From assembly GCF_032401055.1 (NCBI RefSeq), contig NZ_CP135529.1, positions 3,966,501 through 4,030,500 of the forward strand: 64,000 nucleotides of DNA, written 5' to 3'. The stretch is from Tardiphaga sp. 709 (GTDB lineage Bacteria > Pseudomonadota > Alphaproteobacteria > Rhizobiales > Xanthobacteraceae). Below are positions 26,034 through 35,331 of the stretch, piece after piece; position 1 is the first letter of the stretch; each line of letters opens with the position of its first letter. The notes beneath the pieces are model-generated. The model saw only the letters and a list, made by a program, of their open reading frames with translations. It searched no databases and had not been told where the DNA came from. Position numbers and translations under genes: made by a program.

Positions 26034-27617
26034 TTACAGGAAACGTCTTGCGTTGACTTCTTCGAGATCGAGGCCTTCCTCGATCGCATGCAGCACACTG
26101 TCGTGGATTTCGCCCTCACGGTGCATCTTCAGAAGCTCTGCACGGCCGGCTTCGATGGCGGCTAGCACCGTCGTGTAATGGTCGATGCGGTGTGGCGATA
26201 GTGCCTCAGCCTCTTCGGCATAGCGCGCCGCGGCGCCCTTGCGATAGGTATATTGCTCGAACAGGCGCGGATGGCGATGTGTACCGTCATCATTGCGTGA
26301 CGCCTTCTCGACGGCAGAAAATTGCGCGGTTGCAACCCGCGCGCGCGCCTGCGCCTCGCTCAGTTTGGAGTGATGCGGTGTGCGGACATTGTCGGTTTTG
26401 ATCAGACGGCGCACGATCGGTGCCAGGGTCGAACCCTGGACAAGGACCGTCACCAGGATGACTGCGAAGGTGATCGCCAGGATGACGTCGCGGCCCGGAA
26501 ATTCCTCCGGCAATGATAATGCGGCAGCGAGGCTCACCACGCCGCGCAAACCGGCCCAGCTCATGATGAACGGCACTGTCCATGGCGGAGCGGGGTCGCG
26601 GGCGCGCAGCTTCGGCATCAGCATGCGCGGCAGATAGGTGCCCGGAAACATCCAGGCGAAGCGCGCGAGGATCACTGCTGCGATGACAGCAGCCGTCACC
26701 GGCAACAGCGCCACCACCGCGTCATAGCCGCCGAGGCGATACAGCACGCCGCGCAGCGACAGGCCAATCAGGATAAACACCAGGGATTCCAGCACGAACA
26801 CGACGACGCTCCACGCTGCGGTGGCGCGGGTGCGCGTCGCAGCACCGAAGAACTCGTGCTGCTTCCATCCGAGGATCATGCCACAGGCGACGGTGGACAG
26901 CACGCCGGAGACGTGCAGCTTTTCCGCGGCGATATAGGAGATCCAGGCGACCAGGAAGGTCCATGCAATGGCGAGGTCGATTTCCTTGATGCGCTTGATC
27001 ACCAGGATGGCGGCGAAGGCGAAGGCGATGCCAACAAGCAGGCCGCCGATCGCGACCGAGAAGAAACTCACGGTGGCTGCAGTGGCGCTGAACGAGCCGG
27101 TCAGCGCTGCCGCGATGGCGAAGCGCAGCAGCACCAGGCCCGATGCGTCGTTGACGAGGCTCTCGCCCTCCAGCAGCACGATGATGCGCGGCGGGAGCGG
27201 CACGCTCTGCAGTACGGCCTTGGCCGCCACCGAATCCGGCGGCGAGACGATGGCGCCGAGCGCAAAACAGGCGGCCCAGGGCAGCGACGGCATCACCAGA
27301 TGCGCAACGAGGCCGACCACGAGGGTGGTGAAGAAGACGGCGCCGACAGCGAGCTGCAATATGATGCGCAGATCGGCGCGGAAATCCCGCCAGGAGGTGA
27401 ACCAAGCGCTCGACATCAGCAGCGGAGGCAAAAACAACACGAGCACCAGCTCGGGGTCGATCTCGACATCCGGGGTGCCCGGGATCAACGCGAAGCCGAT
27501 GCCGCCGAGGATCAGTGCAGCTGCGCGCGGGAGCTGAAAACGCCGCGCGATCATGTCGAGCAAAACGATGACAGCCATCAGCAGGAGGATAATTTCGAAG
27601 CGGGAAACGGCGGTCAT
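26034..27617 (-). CDS. Na+/H+ antiporter, CPA1 (NhaP/YjcE) type
   Basis: A 527-residue inner-membrane cation/proton exchanger with about twelve helices up to residue 400 and a hydrophilic cytoplasmic tail of about 120 residues. CPA1 landmarks are IVSPPDSVAAKAVLQ in helix 5 (with the transport Asp), EGESLVNDASGLVLLRFA in the next helix, and the Arg-rich WAGLRGVVSLAAALSLP near residue 350. The tail (TRKGAAARYAEEAEAL region to EEVNARRFL) resembles those of YjcE-type transporters and may sense pH. It is probably monocistronic. Confidence 0.92.
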   Translation of the reverse strand: MTAVSRFEIILLLMAVIVLLDMIARRFQLPRAAALILGGIGFALIPGTPDVEIDPELVLVLFLPPLLMSSAWFTSWRDFRADLRIILQLAVGAVFFTTLVVGLVAHLVMPSLPWAACFALGAIVSPPDSVAAKAVLQSVPLPPRIIVLLEGESLVNDASGLVLLRFAIAAALTGSFSATAATVSFFSVAIGGLLVGIAFAFAAILVIKRIKEIDLAIAWTFLVAWISYIAAEKLHVSGVLSTVACGMILGWKQHEFFGAATRTRATAAWSVVVFVLESLVFILIGLSLRGVLYRLGGYDAVVALLPVTAAVIAAVILARFAWMFPGTYLPRMLMPKLRARDPAPPWTVPFIMSWAGLRGVVSLAAALSLPEEFPGRDVILAITFAVILVTVLVQGSTLAPIVRRLIKTDNVRTPHHSKLSEAQARARVATAQFSAVEKASRNDDGTHRHPRLFEQYTYRKGAAARYAEEAEALSPHRIDHYTTVLAAIEAGRAELLKMHREGEIHDSVLHAIEEGLDLEEVNARRFL

Positions 27618-27755
27618 GATGGCCTGTCGAAATGCGAGAAAAACGGTCGGACGTCGATTCGGGCCAATGCCGTGATCTGATGTCTGTCATCTATCTTGCA
27701 AATGTCGCACGGGCTGTACAGCGGGCCAGTGATTTTGCAGCAGGCCAGCACGAAA

Positions 27756-27780
27756 AAGGGCGACCCGACGGGCCGCCCTT
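27756..27780 (-). terminator. Rho-independent terminator
   Basis: On the minus strand, AAGGGCG and CGCCCTT form a GC stem directly followed by TTTTT (plus-strand AAAAA at 27753-27757), 26 bp after the glycosyltransferase stop. This is the classic stem plus U-tract layout. Confidence 0.75.
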
Positions 27781-27805
27781 CGATGCCTTAATTATGCGCT
27801 TCAGA

Positions 27806-28870
27806 CTACTCTGCGCTGCTGACCAGTCGCAGCGACACCCTATGCTCCATCATGCTACGATAGGTGGCCACATAATCGAGAGCCATACGCCGGGCGGTGA
27901 AGCGGGTTTCGAACTGCTTGCGGATCGCTGTACGGTCCATGCCGGCGAGACGACCCACCGCGGCAACTGCACTGGTCTCGTCCTCGACGATGAAGCCGGT
28001 GAGGGCCTCGTCGATGATCTCCGGCACCGAGCCGCGGTTATAGGCAATGACCGGTGTGCCGCAGGCCATGGATTCGATCATCACCAGGCCAAACGGCTCC
28101 GGCCAGTCGATCGGCAGCAGCAGGCCATAGGCACCACTGAGGAATTCCGGCTTCTCGCGGTCGCTGATCTCGCCGATATATTCGACCAGCGGATGATCCA
28201 TCAGCGGGCGGACGACCTGCTCGTAATAGTCCTCATCCGCGCGGTCGATCTTGGCTGCGATCTTCAGCGGGATGCCCGCGCGGATGGCGACCTTGATCGC
28301 GCGGTCGACGCCCTTCTCGGGCGCAATACGCCCGAGCACAGCGAGGTAACTCGGCGTGATCGGTTGCGGCGTCAGCAGTTTCTCGGGAAGGCCATGGTAG
28401 ATCGTGCGCACGAAATTCGCCTGCGGTACCGGGCGCCGCTGCGCATTCGAAATCGAAATCACGGGAATCTTGGAGAAGGTCGTGAAAGTCGGCTGATGCT
28501 CCGGCAAATCCAGGCGGCCGTGCAGCGTCGTGAGAAACGGCGTGGGTTGGCGGGAGAACAGCGAGAACGGATAGTAGTCGAGATGGAAATGCAGAACGTC
28601 GAATTCGTCGTCGTCACATTTCCGCCTTACGCGCTCGAGCATTTCCATATGCAGTGCGTTGGGATCGCGGACAGAGCCATCGAGCCGCAGCGCCTTCGGC
28701 CATCCGGCGTCGAGCTTGCCTGACGTTTGAGAGTCGCCGCTGGCGAACAGCGTAACATCATGCCCCTGCGCCACCAGCTCTTCGGTCAACCAGTGGACGA
28801 CGCGTTCCGTGCCTCCATAGAGCTTCGGCGGAACGGCTTCTGTCAGCGGAGCAACTTGCGCGATGCGCAT
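27806..28870 (-). CDS. Glycosyltransferase family 4 protein
   Basis: A 354-residue GT-B fold transferase. The N-domain starts MRIAQVAPLTEAVPPKLYGG, typical of the subgroup that includes sucrose/glycogen-synthase-like enzymes acting from nucleotide sugars. The C-domain has YLAVLGRIAPEKGVDRAIK and the GT4 E-x7-E motif in EPFGLVMIESMACGTPVIA. GGGAGATATG precedes the ATG. It is divergent from an ABC exporter and near a debranching-type glucosidase, suggesting a shared role in glucan or envelope polysaccharide metabolism. The acceptor is unknown. Confidence 0.92.
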   Translation of the reverse strand: MRIAQVAPLTEAVPPKLYGGTERVVHWLTEELVAQGHDVTLFASGDSQTSGKLDAGWPKALRLDGSVRDPNALHMEMLERVRRKCDDDEFDVLHFHLDYYPFSLFSRQPTPFLTTLHGRLDLPEHQPTFTTFSKIPVISISNAQRRPVPQANFVRTIYHGLPEKLLTPQPITPSYLAVLGRIAPEKGVDRAIKVAIRAGIPLKIAAKIDRADEDYYEQVVRPLMDHPLVEYIGEISDREKPEFLSGAYGLLLPIDWPEPFGLVMIESMACGTPVIAYNRGSVPEIIDEALTGFIVEDETSAVAAVGRLAGMDRTAIRKQFETRFTARRMALDYVATYRSMMEHRVSLRLVSSAE

Positions 28871-29172
28871 TTACATATCTCCCATGTTGGAAGTGATGAA
28901 CAACTTCAGCGACGACGTGTCGGTACCGGTATGCCTGAAGCTGGAACGTTCTCGCATCTGCGAGGTTCCTATGTGATCTGCGTAGTTCGTCCACACTGTG
29001 GTCTTGCTGATGCCATCACGTTCAACCACGGTTTCCGGAGTGTTAATGCTGCCCGAATGTTGCGCCGAGATGGCGAGAGCGTGGGAAATTCGGGATGGCA
29101 TCATCTCCATCAGCGGGCGGGGACGCTGTCCGTCGAGATTCTTGTTCTTATTCAACGGGTTTTGACAATCAC
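28871..29172. other. 302-bp divergent non-coding region
   Basis: This is the gap between the divergent glycosyltransferase and ABC exporter genes. It is less GC-rich than its surroundings, especially around 29020-29060 and 29130-29172. A minus-strand open frame (28871-29155) fits no family and has unlikely composition, so I treat the region as promoter DNA. I could not pick out convincing -35/-10 boxes or a dyad. Confidence 0.5.
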
Positions 29173-30939
29173 ATGGACAGTCTTTCCGGATATGCGTATC
29201 GCCCTTTCGCTTTCGTGATGCGCTACATCAGGATGCGTTCTGCATCGCATCTGATCATCCTGATATCCGTGCTTGCTGCCGTCGCCTGTTCGGTGGGCAC
29301 GCAATATGGAATTAAATTTTTAGTCGATGGCCTCTCATCGGGACCTCAGGGAGCCGGTAATACCGTTTGGATCGCATTTGGCGTTCTGATCTCGCTGATC
29401 ACGGCAGACATGTTCCTGTGGCGCGTGGCCAGCTGGACCGCGAGCTACACATTCGTTGGTGTCACCGGCGATCTCAGGCGCGACATCTTTCGCCATCTGA
29501 CCGGACACGCACCGAGCTACTTCTCGGATCGGCTGCCCGGCATGCTGACCAGCCGTATCACGGCAACATCCAACGCGGTCTTCACCGTCGAAAACATGTT
29601 TGTCTGGAACGTGTTGCCGCCCTGCGTCGCGACATTCGCGGCGATCATGCTGATTGGAACCGTCAGCCCGCCGATGGCGGCGGGACTGACAGTCGTGGCG
29701 GGCGCCGTGGTCGTGATGATGTTCAAGATGGCCGCGGCCGGCAAGAAACTGCATGACGATTTCGCCAGTAAGGCGGCCGCCGTCGATGGCGAAATGGTCG
29801 ATGTCATCAACAATATGCCGCTGGTCCGCGCATTCTGCGGATTGAGCTTCGAGCATGACCGCTTCGATGAAACGGTCGATCGTGAGCTGAACGCCCGCGG
29901 TCGCAGCCTGCGCTATCTTGAGCGTCTGCGCCTGACGCATGCGGCCATCACGGTCGTGCTGACGATCGGGCTGCTCGCCTGGGCGATCATGCTCTGGCAA
30001 GGCGGCGGTGCCAGCACCGGCGACGTCGTTCTGATCTGCACGCTCGGTCTCTCGATCTTGCATGCGACGCGAGATCTTGCGGTGGCGCTCGTGGATGTCA
30101 CGCAACATGTTGCGCGCTTGTCCGAGGCGCTGTCCACATTACTGGTGCCACATGAGCTCAGCGACCATCCTGAGGCCGAGCCGCTGGTCAAGTCAGGTGC
30201 AGCGATCGCCTTCAACAATATCTCGTTCCGCTATCCCGGCGGTCTGCAGGTGTTCGACAAATTCACGTTGCGGCTCAATGCCGGCCAGCGCGTCGGCCTT
30301 GTCGGCCAGTCCGGCGGCGGTAAGTCGAGCCTGTTTGTATTGCTGCAGCGCTTCTACGACGTGCAGGATGGCAGCATCACCATCGACGGCCAGGATATTT
30401 CGCGCGTGACCCAGCACAGCCTGCGTCACGCGATCTCCGTGGTGCCGCAGGACATCTCACTGTTCCATCGCTCCATCATGGAGAACATCCGGTACGGACG
30501 TCCAGAGGCGACGGATGATGAGGTATTGCGTGCAGCCATTTCGGCGCGTTGCGACTTCGTCGAGACGCTGCCGGAAGGTCTTCACACCATGGTCGGGGAC
30601 CGCGGCGTCAAACTGTCCGGCGGGCAGCGCCAGCGCATCGCCATTGCACGCGCCTTCCTGAAGGACGCGCCCATTTTGTTGCTGGATGAGGCGACGGCTG
30701 CCCTCGACAGTGAATCGGAGGAGGCGATCCGTGAGGCGCTGGCGCGTCTGATGCGTGGCCGCACGGTGATCGCGATCGCGCATCGTCTCGCAACGCTGCG
30801 GAATTTCGATCGCGTGGTCATGCTGCAGAGCGGCAAGATCATTGAGGACGGTAAACCTGATCATCTGATGCAGGGCGAGGGGCCGTATAGGGAACTCGTC
30901 ACACAGGAAATGAGCCGTCTCGCGCAGCACGCAGCCTGA
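29173..30939 (+). CDS. ABC exporter, fused permease and ATPase (MsbA-like)
   Basis: A 588-residue half-transporter: six membrane helices in residues about 20-310, then a nucleotide-binding domain with Walker A GQSGGGKSS, Q-loop VPQDISLFHRSI, signature KLSGGQRQRIAIARAFL, Walker B ILLLDEATAALDSE and switch IAIAHRLATL. It would work as a homodimer exporting lipids, glycans or drugs across the inner membrane. The ATG at 29173 (MDSLSGYAYRPF) is preferred; an upstream in-frame start at 29095 adds 26 Ser/Gly-rich residues. Neighbouring sugar enzymes favour a glycan-linked substrate, but this is inference. Confidence 0.92.
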   Translation: MDSLSGYAYRPFAFVMRYIRMRSASHLIILISVLAAVACSVGTQYGIKFLVDGLSSGPQGAGNTVWIAFGVLISLITADMFLWRVASWTASYTFVGVTGDLRRDIFRHLTGHAPSYFSDRLPGMLTSRITATSNAVFTVENMFVWNVLPPCVATFAAIMLIGTVSPPMAAGLTVVAGAVVVMMFKMAAAGKKLHDDFASKAAAVDGEMVDVINNMPLVRAFCGLSFEHDRFDETVDRELNARGRSLRYLERLRLTHAAITVVLTIGLLAWAIMLWQGGGASTGDVVLICTLGLSILHATRDLAVALVDVTQHVARLSEALSTLLVPHELSDHPEAEPLVKSGAAIAFNNISFRYPGGLQVFDKFTLRLNAGQRVGLVGQSGGGKSSLFVLLQRFYDVQDGSITIDGQDISRVTQHSLRHAISVVPQDISLFHRSIMENIRYGRPEATDDEVLRAAISARCDFVETLPEGLHTMVGDRGVKLSGGQRQRIAIARAFLKDAPILLLDEATAALDSESEEAIREALARLMRGRTVIAIAHRLATLRNFDRVVMLQSGKIIEDGKPDHLMQGEGPYRELVTQEMSRLAQHAA

Positions 30940-31014
30940 CGACTCAGTTATCCTCTCCAGGCGCTGCGTTTATCTTTGTGCCTGTCTTCACCTTACAACC
31001 GGCCGAGGTCGTCC

Positions 31015-33216
31015 ATGCCCATCGATGCCGCCGCGACCAAGTTGAACGCTATCGCCGATCAAAAGGCAGTCGAATCGCCGTTTTACATTCCGATGACGGG
31101 TCCTGCGTCGCGTCCGCGGCGTGCGCTCAAGCACGACGATACGTTCGTGGTGCTCGACAGCCATGGTGACATCGGCGCGTCCGCGGGTGGGCCGGATGGC
31201 CTGTTCAATGCCGATACGCGTTATCTCGCGCGGCTGGAACTGGCACTGAATGACGTTCAGCCGCTGTTGCTCGGCTCGAATCTGCGCGATGACAACTCGT
31301 CGCTGACCGTCGATCTGACCAATCCGGATATCTATCGCAACGGCCGCCTCGTGCTGCAGAAAGATATGCTGCACATCGTGCGTACGTTCTTCCTGTGGCG
31401 TGGTGCGGCCTATCAGCGGATCGGCCTGCAAAATCACGGCGAACACCGCGCCAGTTTCGATCTGACGCTCACATTCGACAATGACTTTGCCGATCTGTTC
31501 GAGGTGCGCGGCGAAAAACGCAAGCATCGCGGCATCGCCACGAGTCGCCTGATCGGACCGAGTGACGTTGCGCTGGAATATACCGGCCTCGACGGCCGGT
31601 CGCTTAGCACGATGGTGCATTTCGATCCGCGCCCGACGCGGCTGGCAGCCAATACCGCGACCTACCACTTCGAGCTGAAGCCGCAGCAAACGACGTCGCT
31701 GTTCGTTGCCGCCAGTTGCAACGCCGAGGCCGGCCACAAGCCTGTGCCGTTCTTTCGTGGGTTGCTCGCGCATCGCCGCGAGATGCGCAATTTCAGCAAG
31801 GGTGCGGCGACGGTCGAGACCTCGAATGATATTTTCAACGAGGTGCTCTGCCAGGCGATGGCCGATCTCAGCATCCTGATGACGAATACGCCGCAGGGGC
31901 GATACCCCTATGCCGGTATTCCCTGGTACTCCACGACATTCGGCCGCGATGGCCTGATCACGGCGTTGCAACTGTTGTGGATCGATCCGCGCGTGGCGCG
32001 CGGCGTGCTCAAACGGCTTGCGGCATTTCAGGCGAAATCGGTCGATCCGCTGGCGGATGCCGAGCCCGGCAAGATCCTGCACGAAATGCGCGGCGGCGAG
32101 ATGGCTGCGCTCCGCGAAGTTCCGTTCGCGCAATATTACGGCAGCGTCGACTCCACGCCGCTCTTTGTGATGCTCGCAGGGATGTATGTCGAGCGCACCG
32201 GCGATGATGAAACCCTGCGCGAGCTGTGGCCGGCCGTTGAGGCGGCCCTCGCATGGATCGACGGTCCGGGCGATCCCGACAAGGATGGCTTCGTAGAATA
32301 TCAGCGCGCTACCGAACAGGGGCTTCAGAACCAGGGCTGGAAAGATTCGTATGACGCCATCTTCCATGCCGATGGAAAGCTCGCTGAGGGCAATATCGCG
32401 CTGGCGGAAGTGCAGGGTTATGTCTTCGCCGCCAAGCATCTGGCGTCGCGTCTCGCATTGCGCATAGGCCTGCCCGACAAGGCCCGGCAGCTCGAGGCCG
32501 AAGCGGAGCAACTTGCTGCGCGGTTCGAGGAAGCTTTCTGGTGCGAGGAACTCGGCACCTATGCGCTTGCGCTCGACGGCAAGAAGATGCCTTGCGCGGT
32601 TCGCGCCTCCAATGCGGGCCAGTTGCTGTTCACCGGCATCGTCCGTGAAGACCGTGCGCGCATGGTCGCCGCTGACCTGATGCGTCCGCATTTCTTCACC
32701 GGCTGGGGCATTCGCACCATTGCGCGCGGGGAGGCGCGCTACAATCCCATGTCCTATCATGACGGCTCGATCTGGCCGCACGACAATGCGCTGATTACAC
32801 TCGGTCTGGCACGCTATGGCCTGAAGCATTCGGTCGAGGCCGTCTTCAAGGGCCTGTTCGACACCGCGGCCTATATGGACTTGCGACGATTGCCGGAATT
32901 GTTCTGCGGCTTTCAGCGCGAAAAACGCCGCGGCCCGACCTTGTATCCGGTGGCCTGCGCGCCGCAGGCCTGGGCCAGCGCAACGCCGTATACTCTGCTC
33001 GAGGCAGCGTTAGGAATCGAATTCGATGTCGCGCGCGGCGAGATTCGTTTCCGCAATCCGCGGCTGCCCGCTTTCCTGCAATACGTCATTTTGCGTGATC
33101 TCCGGCTCGGCGAGTCGAGCGTCGATCTCTGCCTGCGCAAACACGAGAACGATGTGTCGCTGGAAGTGCTGCGAACCCGCGGTCAAATCCAGGTATCGAT
33201 CGTATTGACGCATTGA
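31015..33216 (+). CDS. Amylo-alpha-1,6-glucosidase / glycogen-debranching-type protein
   Basis: A 733-residue protein. An N-terminal beta-rich domain (residues about 35-250, with GGPDGLFNADTRYLARLEL) matches the bacterial debranching-enzyme N-terminal domain. A long (alpha/alpha)6 barrel follows, as in amylo-1,6-glucosidase and GH63/GH15 relatives, with YAGIPWYSTTFGRDG, QGWKDSYDAIFH and MSYHDGSIWPHDNALI as active-site cleft motifs. GAGGTCG precedes the ATG at 31015. No glgA, glgB, glgC, glgP or trehalose gene is in the window, so the natural glucan is unclear. There is no signal peptide, so it is cytoplasmic. Confidence 0.92.
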   Translation: MPIDAAATKLNAIADQKAVESPFYIPMTGPASRPRRALKHDDTFVVLDSHGDIGASAGGPDGLFNADTRYLARLELALNDVQPLLLGSNLRDDNSSLTVDLTNPDIYRNGRLVLQKDMLHIVRTFFLWRGAAYQRIGLQNHGEHRASFDLTLTFDNDFADLFEVRGEKRKHRGIATSRLIGPSDVALEYTGLDGRSLSTMVHFDPRPTRLAANTATYHFELKPQQTTSLFVAASCNAEAGHKPVPFFRGLLAHRREMRNFSKGAATVETSNDIFNEVLCQAMADLSILMTNTPQGRYPYAGIPWYSTTFGRDGLITALQLLWIDPRVARGVLKRLAAFQAKSVDPLADAEPGKILHEMRGGEMAALREVPFAQYYGSVDSTPLFVMLAGMYVERTGDDETLRELWPAVEAALAWIDGPGDPDKDGFVEYQRATEQGLQNQGWKDSYDAIFHADGKLAEGNIALAEVQGYVFAAKHLASRLALRIGLPDKARQLEAEAEQLAARFEEAFWCEELGTYALALDGKKMPCAVRASNAGQLLFTGIVREDRARMVAADLMRPHFFTGWGIRTIARGEARYNPMSYHDGSIWPHDNALITLGLARYGLKHSVEAVFKGLFDTAAYMDLRRLPELFCGFQREKRRGPTLYPVACAPQAWASATPYTLLEAALGIEFDVARGEIRFRNPRLPAFLQYVILRDLRLGESSVDLCLRKHENDVSLEVLRTRGQIQVSIVLTH

Positions 33217-33275
33217 CGCGTCGCCTGGCGCTGGGGTCGTGCCCATCAGCGAAACGCGTGAGTGAGGGAGTTTCT

Positions 33276-33857
33276 ATGCCTGCAATTCGCACCGTTGCCG
33301 GATTGGCTGTCGCGTTGGCGTTGAACGCCGTGGCCGTGTGCCAGGCGGCGGATGCGCCTGTGCCTCCGCCCGCGTCGTCAGCGAAATCCACCCCTGAAGC
33401 ACAGCCGTCCGTGCCGTCGCCCGCACCTGATGCGGCTGCCGTGCAGCCGGCAACGCCACCCCCGGTCGCGTCTGCGCCTGTCGCCAAGCCGCCATCGGTT
33501 ACGGTGATCGACGCTTTCGATGCCAAGGGCATTCTCGGCCGCGACGTGCGCAGTCCCGCAAGCGAGAATATGGGACGCATTGCCGATGTGATCGTCGATC
33601 GCGCGGGGCAGGTGCGCGGCGCGGTCATCGACTTCGGCGGATTCCTCGGGGTCGGCTCGCGCAAGATCGTGGTCGATTGGGGTGCGCTGCATTTCTGGAA
33701 CGTGGCCGACAAGACCGCCAGCATCACGCTGGATCTCACACGCGAGCAGGTGCGCGCCGCGCCGGAATACAAGGACGACCAGCCGATCGTCGTGCTCGGT
33801 GCGTCCGGCACACTGACGCCGCTGAGGTTTCCGCCTCTCACCATGCAGGAGCGCTAA
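33276..33857 (+). CDS. Exported PRC-barrel domain protein
   Basis: A 193-residue protein with a Sec signal peptide (cleavage near CQAADA, residue about 25). A Pro/Ala-rich linker runs from about 26 to 75. One PRC-barrel domain follows (GILGRDVRSPASENMGRIAD, then VRGAVIDFGGFLGVGSRKIV). GAGGGAG lies just before the ATG at 33276. PRC-barrels are small beta domains found in photosynthetic reaction centre H subunits and RimM; exported single-domain versions are common in rhizobia with unknown role. The next gene starts at the base after its stop. Confidence 0.9.
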   Translation: MPAIRTVAGLAVALALNAVAVCQAADAPVPPPASSAKSTPEAQPSVPSPAPDAAAVQPATPPPVASAPVAKPPSVTVIDAFDAKGILGRDVRSPASENMGRIADVIVDRAGQVRGAVIDFGGFLGVGSRKIVVDWGALHFWNVADKTASITLDLTREQVRAAPEYKDDQPIVVLGASGTLTPLRFPPLTMQER

Positions 33858-35198
33858 TTGGCGGTTCACGCGACCACACGTGCAGCTGATCTCTCCCGCG
33901 GCGATGATGTCGCGGCGGTGCCTGAGGTTGCCTGCGCGCCGGGGATTGCGCCGGAGTCCGAGCCGGGCCCGCAGGAGCCACAGCGGAGTCCGGAGCCGTC
34001 GAAGCAGAGCCTGCGCGGGCTCGACTGGTTCATCTTCTTTCTCGCCGACGTGCAAACCGGATTCGGCCCGTTCGTGGCGGTCTATCTCACCACGCAAAAA
34101 TGGACGCAGGTCGAGATCGGCTTCGTGCTGTCGATCGGGGGCATCGTCGCGCTGCTCGGCCAAATTCCGGGTGGCGCGATCATCGATGCGGCGCGCTCGA
34201 CGCGGCTGGTCGCCGGCGCCGCGGTCGCGACGATCGGCGGCTGTGCGCTAGCCTATGCCGCGCTGCCGGTGTTTCCTGTCATCGTCGCGGCAGCGACGCT
34301 GCATGCGATGGCGAGCTGCGTGCTCGGCCCCGCGATTGCCGCTATCAGCCTGGGGCTGGTCGGGCCGCTGCGGATCGGCGAACGGCTGGGGCGCAATGCG
34401 CGCTTCGCCTCGCTCGGCAACGGCGTCGCTGCCGCCGTCATGGGCACTTGCGGCTATCTGCTGTCCAGCCGGTCCGTGTTCATCGTCACCTTCTTGCTGG
34501 CGCTGCCGGTGCTTTATGCGCTGTCGCGGATTCGGCCCCAGGAGATCAATTCTGCTCAGGCCCATGGTGCCAGCACCAAAGAGGCCGAGAGTAAGAAGCC
34601 GATCCGTTTTCGCGATCTAGTGCGCCAGAAACCATTGTTGATTTTCGCCTGTGCTGTGCTGCTGCTGCAGCTTGCCAATGCCGCGATGCTGCCTTTGATG
34701 GCGGGCGTCGTCACGACGCGCTCCGCCGATTGGGCGCCGGCGCTGATCGCTTTCTGCATCGTGGTACCGCAGGCCATCGTCGCGGCGACCTCGCCGACGG
34801 TCGGCCGAAAGGCGCAGCAATGGGGCCGCCGGCCGCTGCTGCTGATCGCCTTCGCCGCGCTCGCGATCCGCGGATTGCTATTCGCCGTGGTCACCGATCC
34901 GTTTGCACTGGTTGCCGTGCAGGTCTTCGACGGCGTCACTGCAGCCGTGTTCAGCGTGATGATCCCGCTGATCGTCGCCGACATCGCCTTTGGCAGCGGT
35001 CGCTTCAGCCTTGCGCAAGGCATTGTCGGCACCGCCACCGGCATCGGCGCGTCGCTCAGCACGGTGACCGCCGGCTTCGTCGCCGACAAGCTCGGCGCGC
35101 CGGTTGCCTTTGTCGGCCTGGCCTGCGTCGCCGGGCTTGGCTTGTTGCTGATCTGGCTGGTGATGCCGGAAACCCGCCGCGACCACGGCGAGGCTTAG
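33858..35198 (+). CDS. Major facilitator superfamily transporter, TTG start
   Basis: A 446-residue inner-membrane carrier whose TTG start immediately follows the stop of the PRC-barrel gene. AGGAG inside that gene, 6 bp upstream, supports the TTG. A Pro/Glu-rich cytoplasmic leader of about 50 residues precedes twelve helices. GGAIIDAARSTRLVAG resembles the MFS loop 2-3 motif, and SPTVGRKAQQWGRRPLLL is its second-half counterpart. The tail VMPETRRD is common in MFS efflux carriers. The substrate is unknown. Confidence 0.9.
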   Translation: MAVHATTRAADLSRGDDVAAVPEVACAPGIAPESEPGPQEPQRSPEPSKQSLRGLDWFIFFLADVQTGFGPFVAVYLTTQKWTQVEIGFVLSIGGIVALLGQIPGGAIIDAARSTRLVAGAAVATIGGCALAYAALPVFPVIVAAATLHAMASCVLGPAIAAISLGLVGPLRIGERLGRNARFASLGNGVAAAVMGTCGYLLSSRSVFIVTFLLALPVLYALSRIRPQEINSAQAHGASTKEAESKKPIRFRDLVRQKPLLIFACAVLLLQLANAAMLPLMAGVVTTRSADWAPALIAFCIVVPQAIVAATSPTVGRKAQQWGRRPLLLIAFAALAIRGLLFAVVTDPFALVAVQVFDGVTAAVFSVMIPLIVADIAFGSGRFSLAQGIVGTATGIGASLSTVTAGFVADKLGAPVAFVGLACVAGLGLLLIWLVMPETRRDHGEA

Positions 35199-35207
35199 CG
35201 CCGGCGC

Positions 35208-35309
35208 CCTCATGGTGAGGAGGCGCCGTTTGGCGCCGTCTCGAACCATGGGGAGTGTGGTGCGCATCCTTCGAGACGCGCGCAATTGCGCGCTCCTCAG
35301 GATGAGGAC
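35208..35309. repeat. Imperfect palindromic repeat element
   Basis: About 43 bp at each end (CCTCATGGTGAGGAGGCGCC onward, and ending CTCCTCAGGATGAGG) are imperfect inverted copies, each containing an internal short palindrome (GGCGCC... and GCGCGC...). It lies between the convergent MFS and aminotransferase genes. The type recurs widely in Bradyrhizobium-like genomes. Confidence 0.75.
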
Positions 35310-35331
35310 GGTGTGATGGCCCGCAGAGCGG

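Noticed and set aside
28871-29155. Possible 94-residue minus-strand gene just upstream of the glycosyltransferase
   Set aside because: Its composition is unlike a folded protein, it has no family match, and it fills exactly the space expected for a divergent promoter region.
30988-32829. 613-codon open frame on the minus strand opposite the debranching-type gene
   Set aside because: It is Arg/His/Gln/Ala rich with no recognisable motif and lies wholly antisense to a gene with clear family motifs. Such long frames arise from third-position GC bias.
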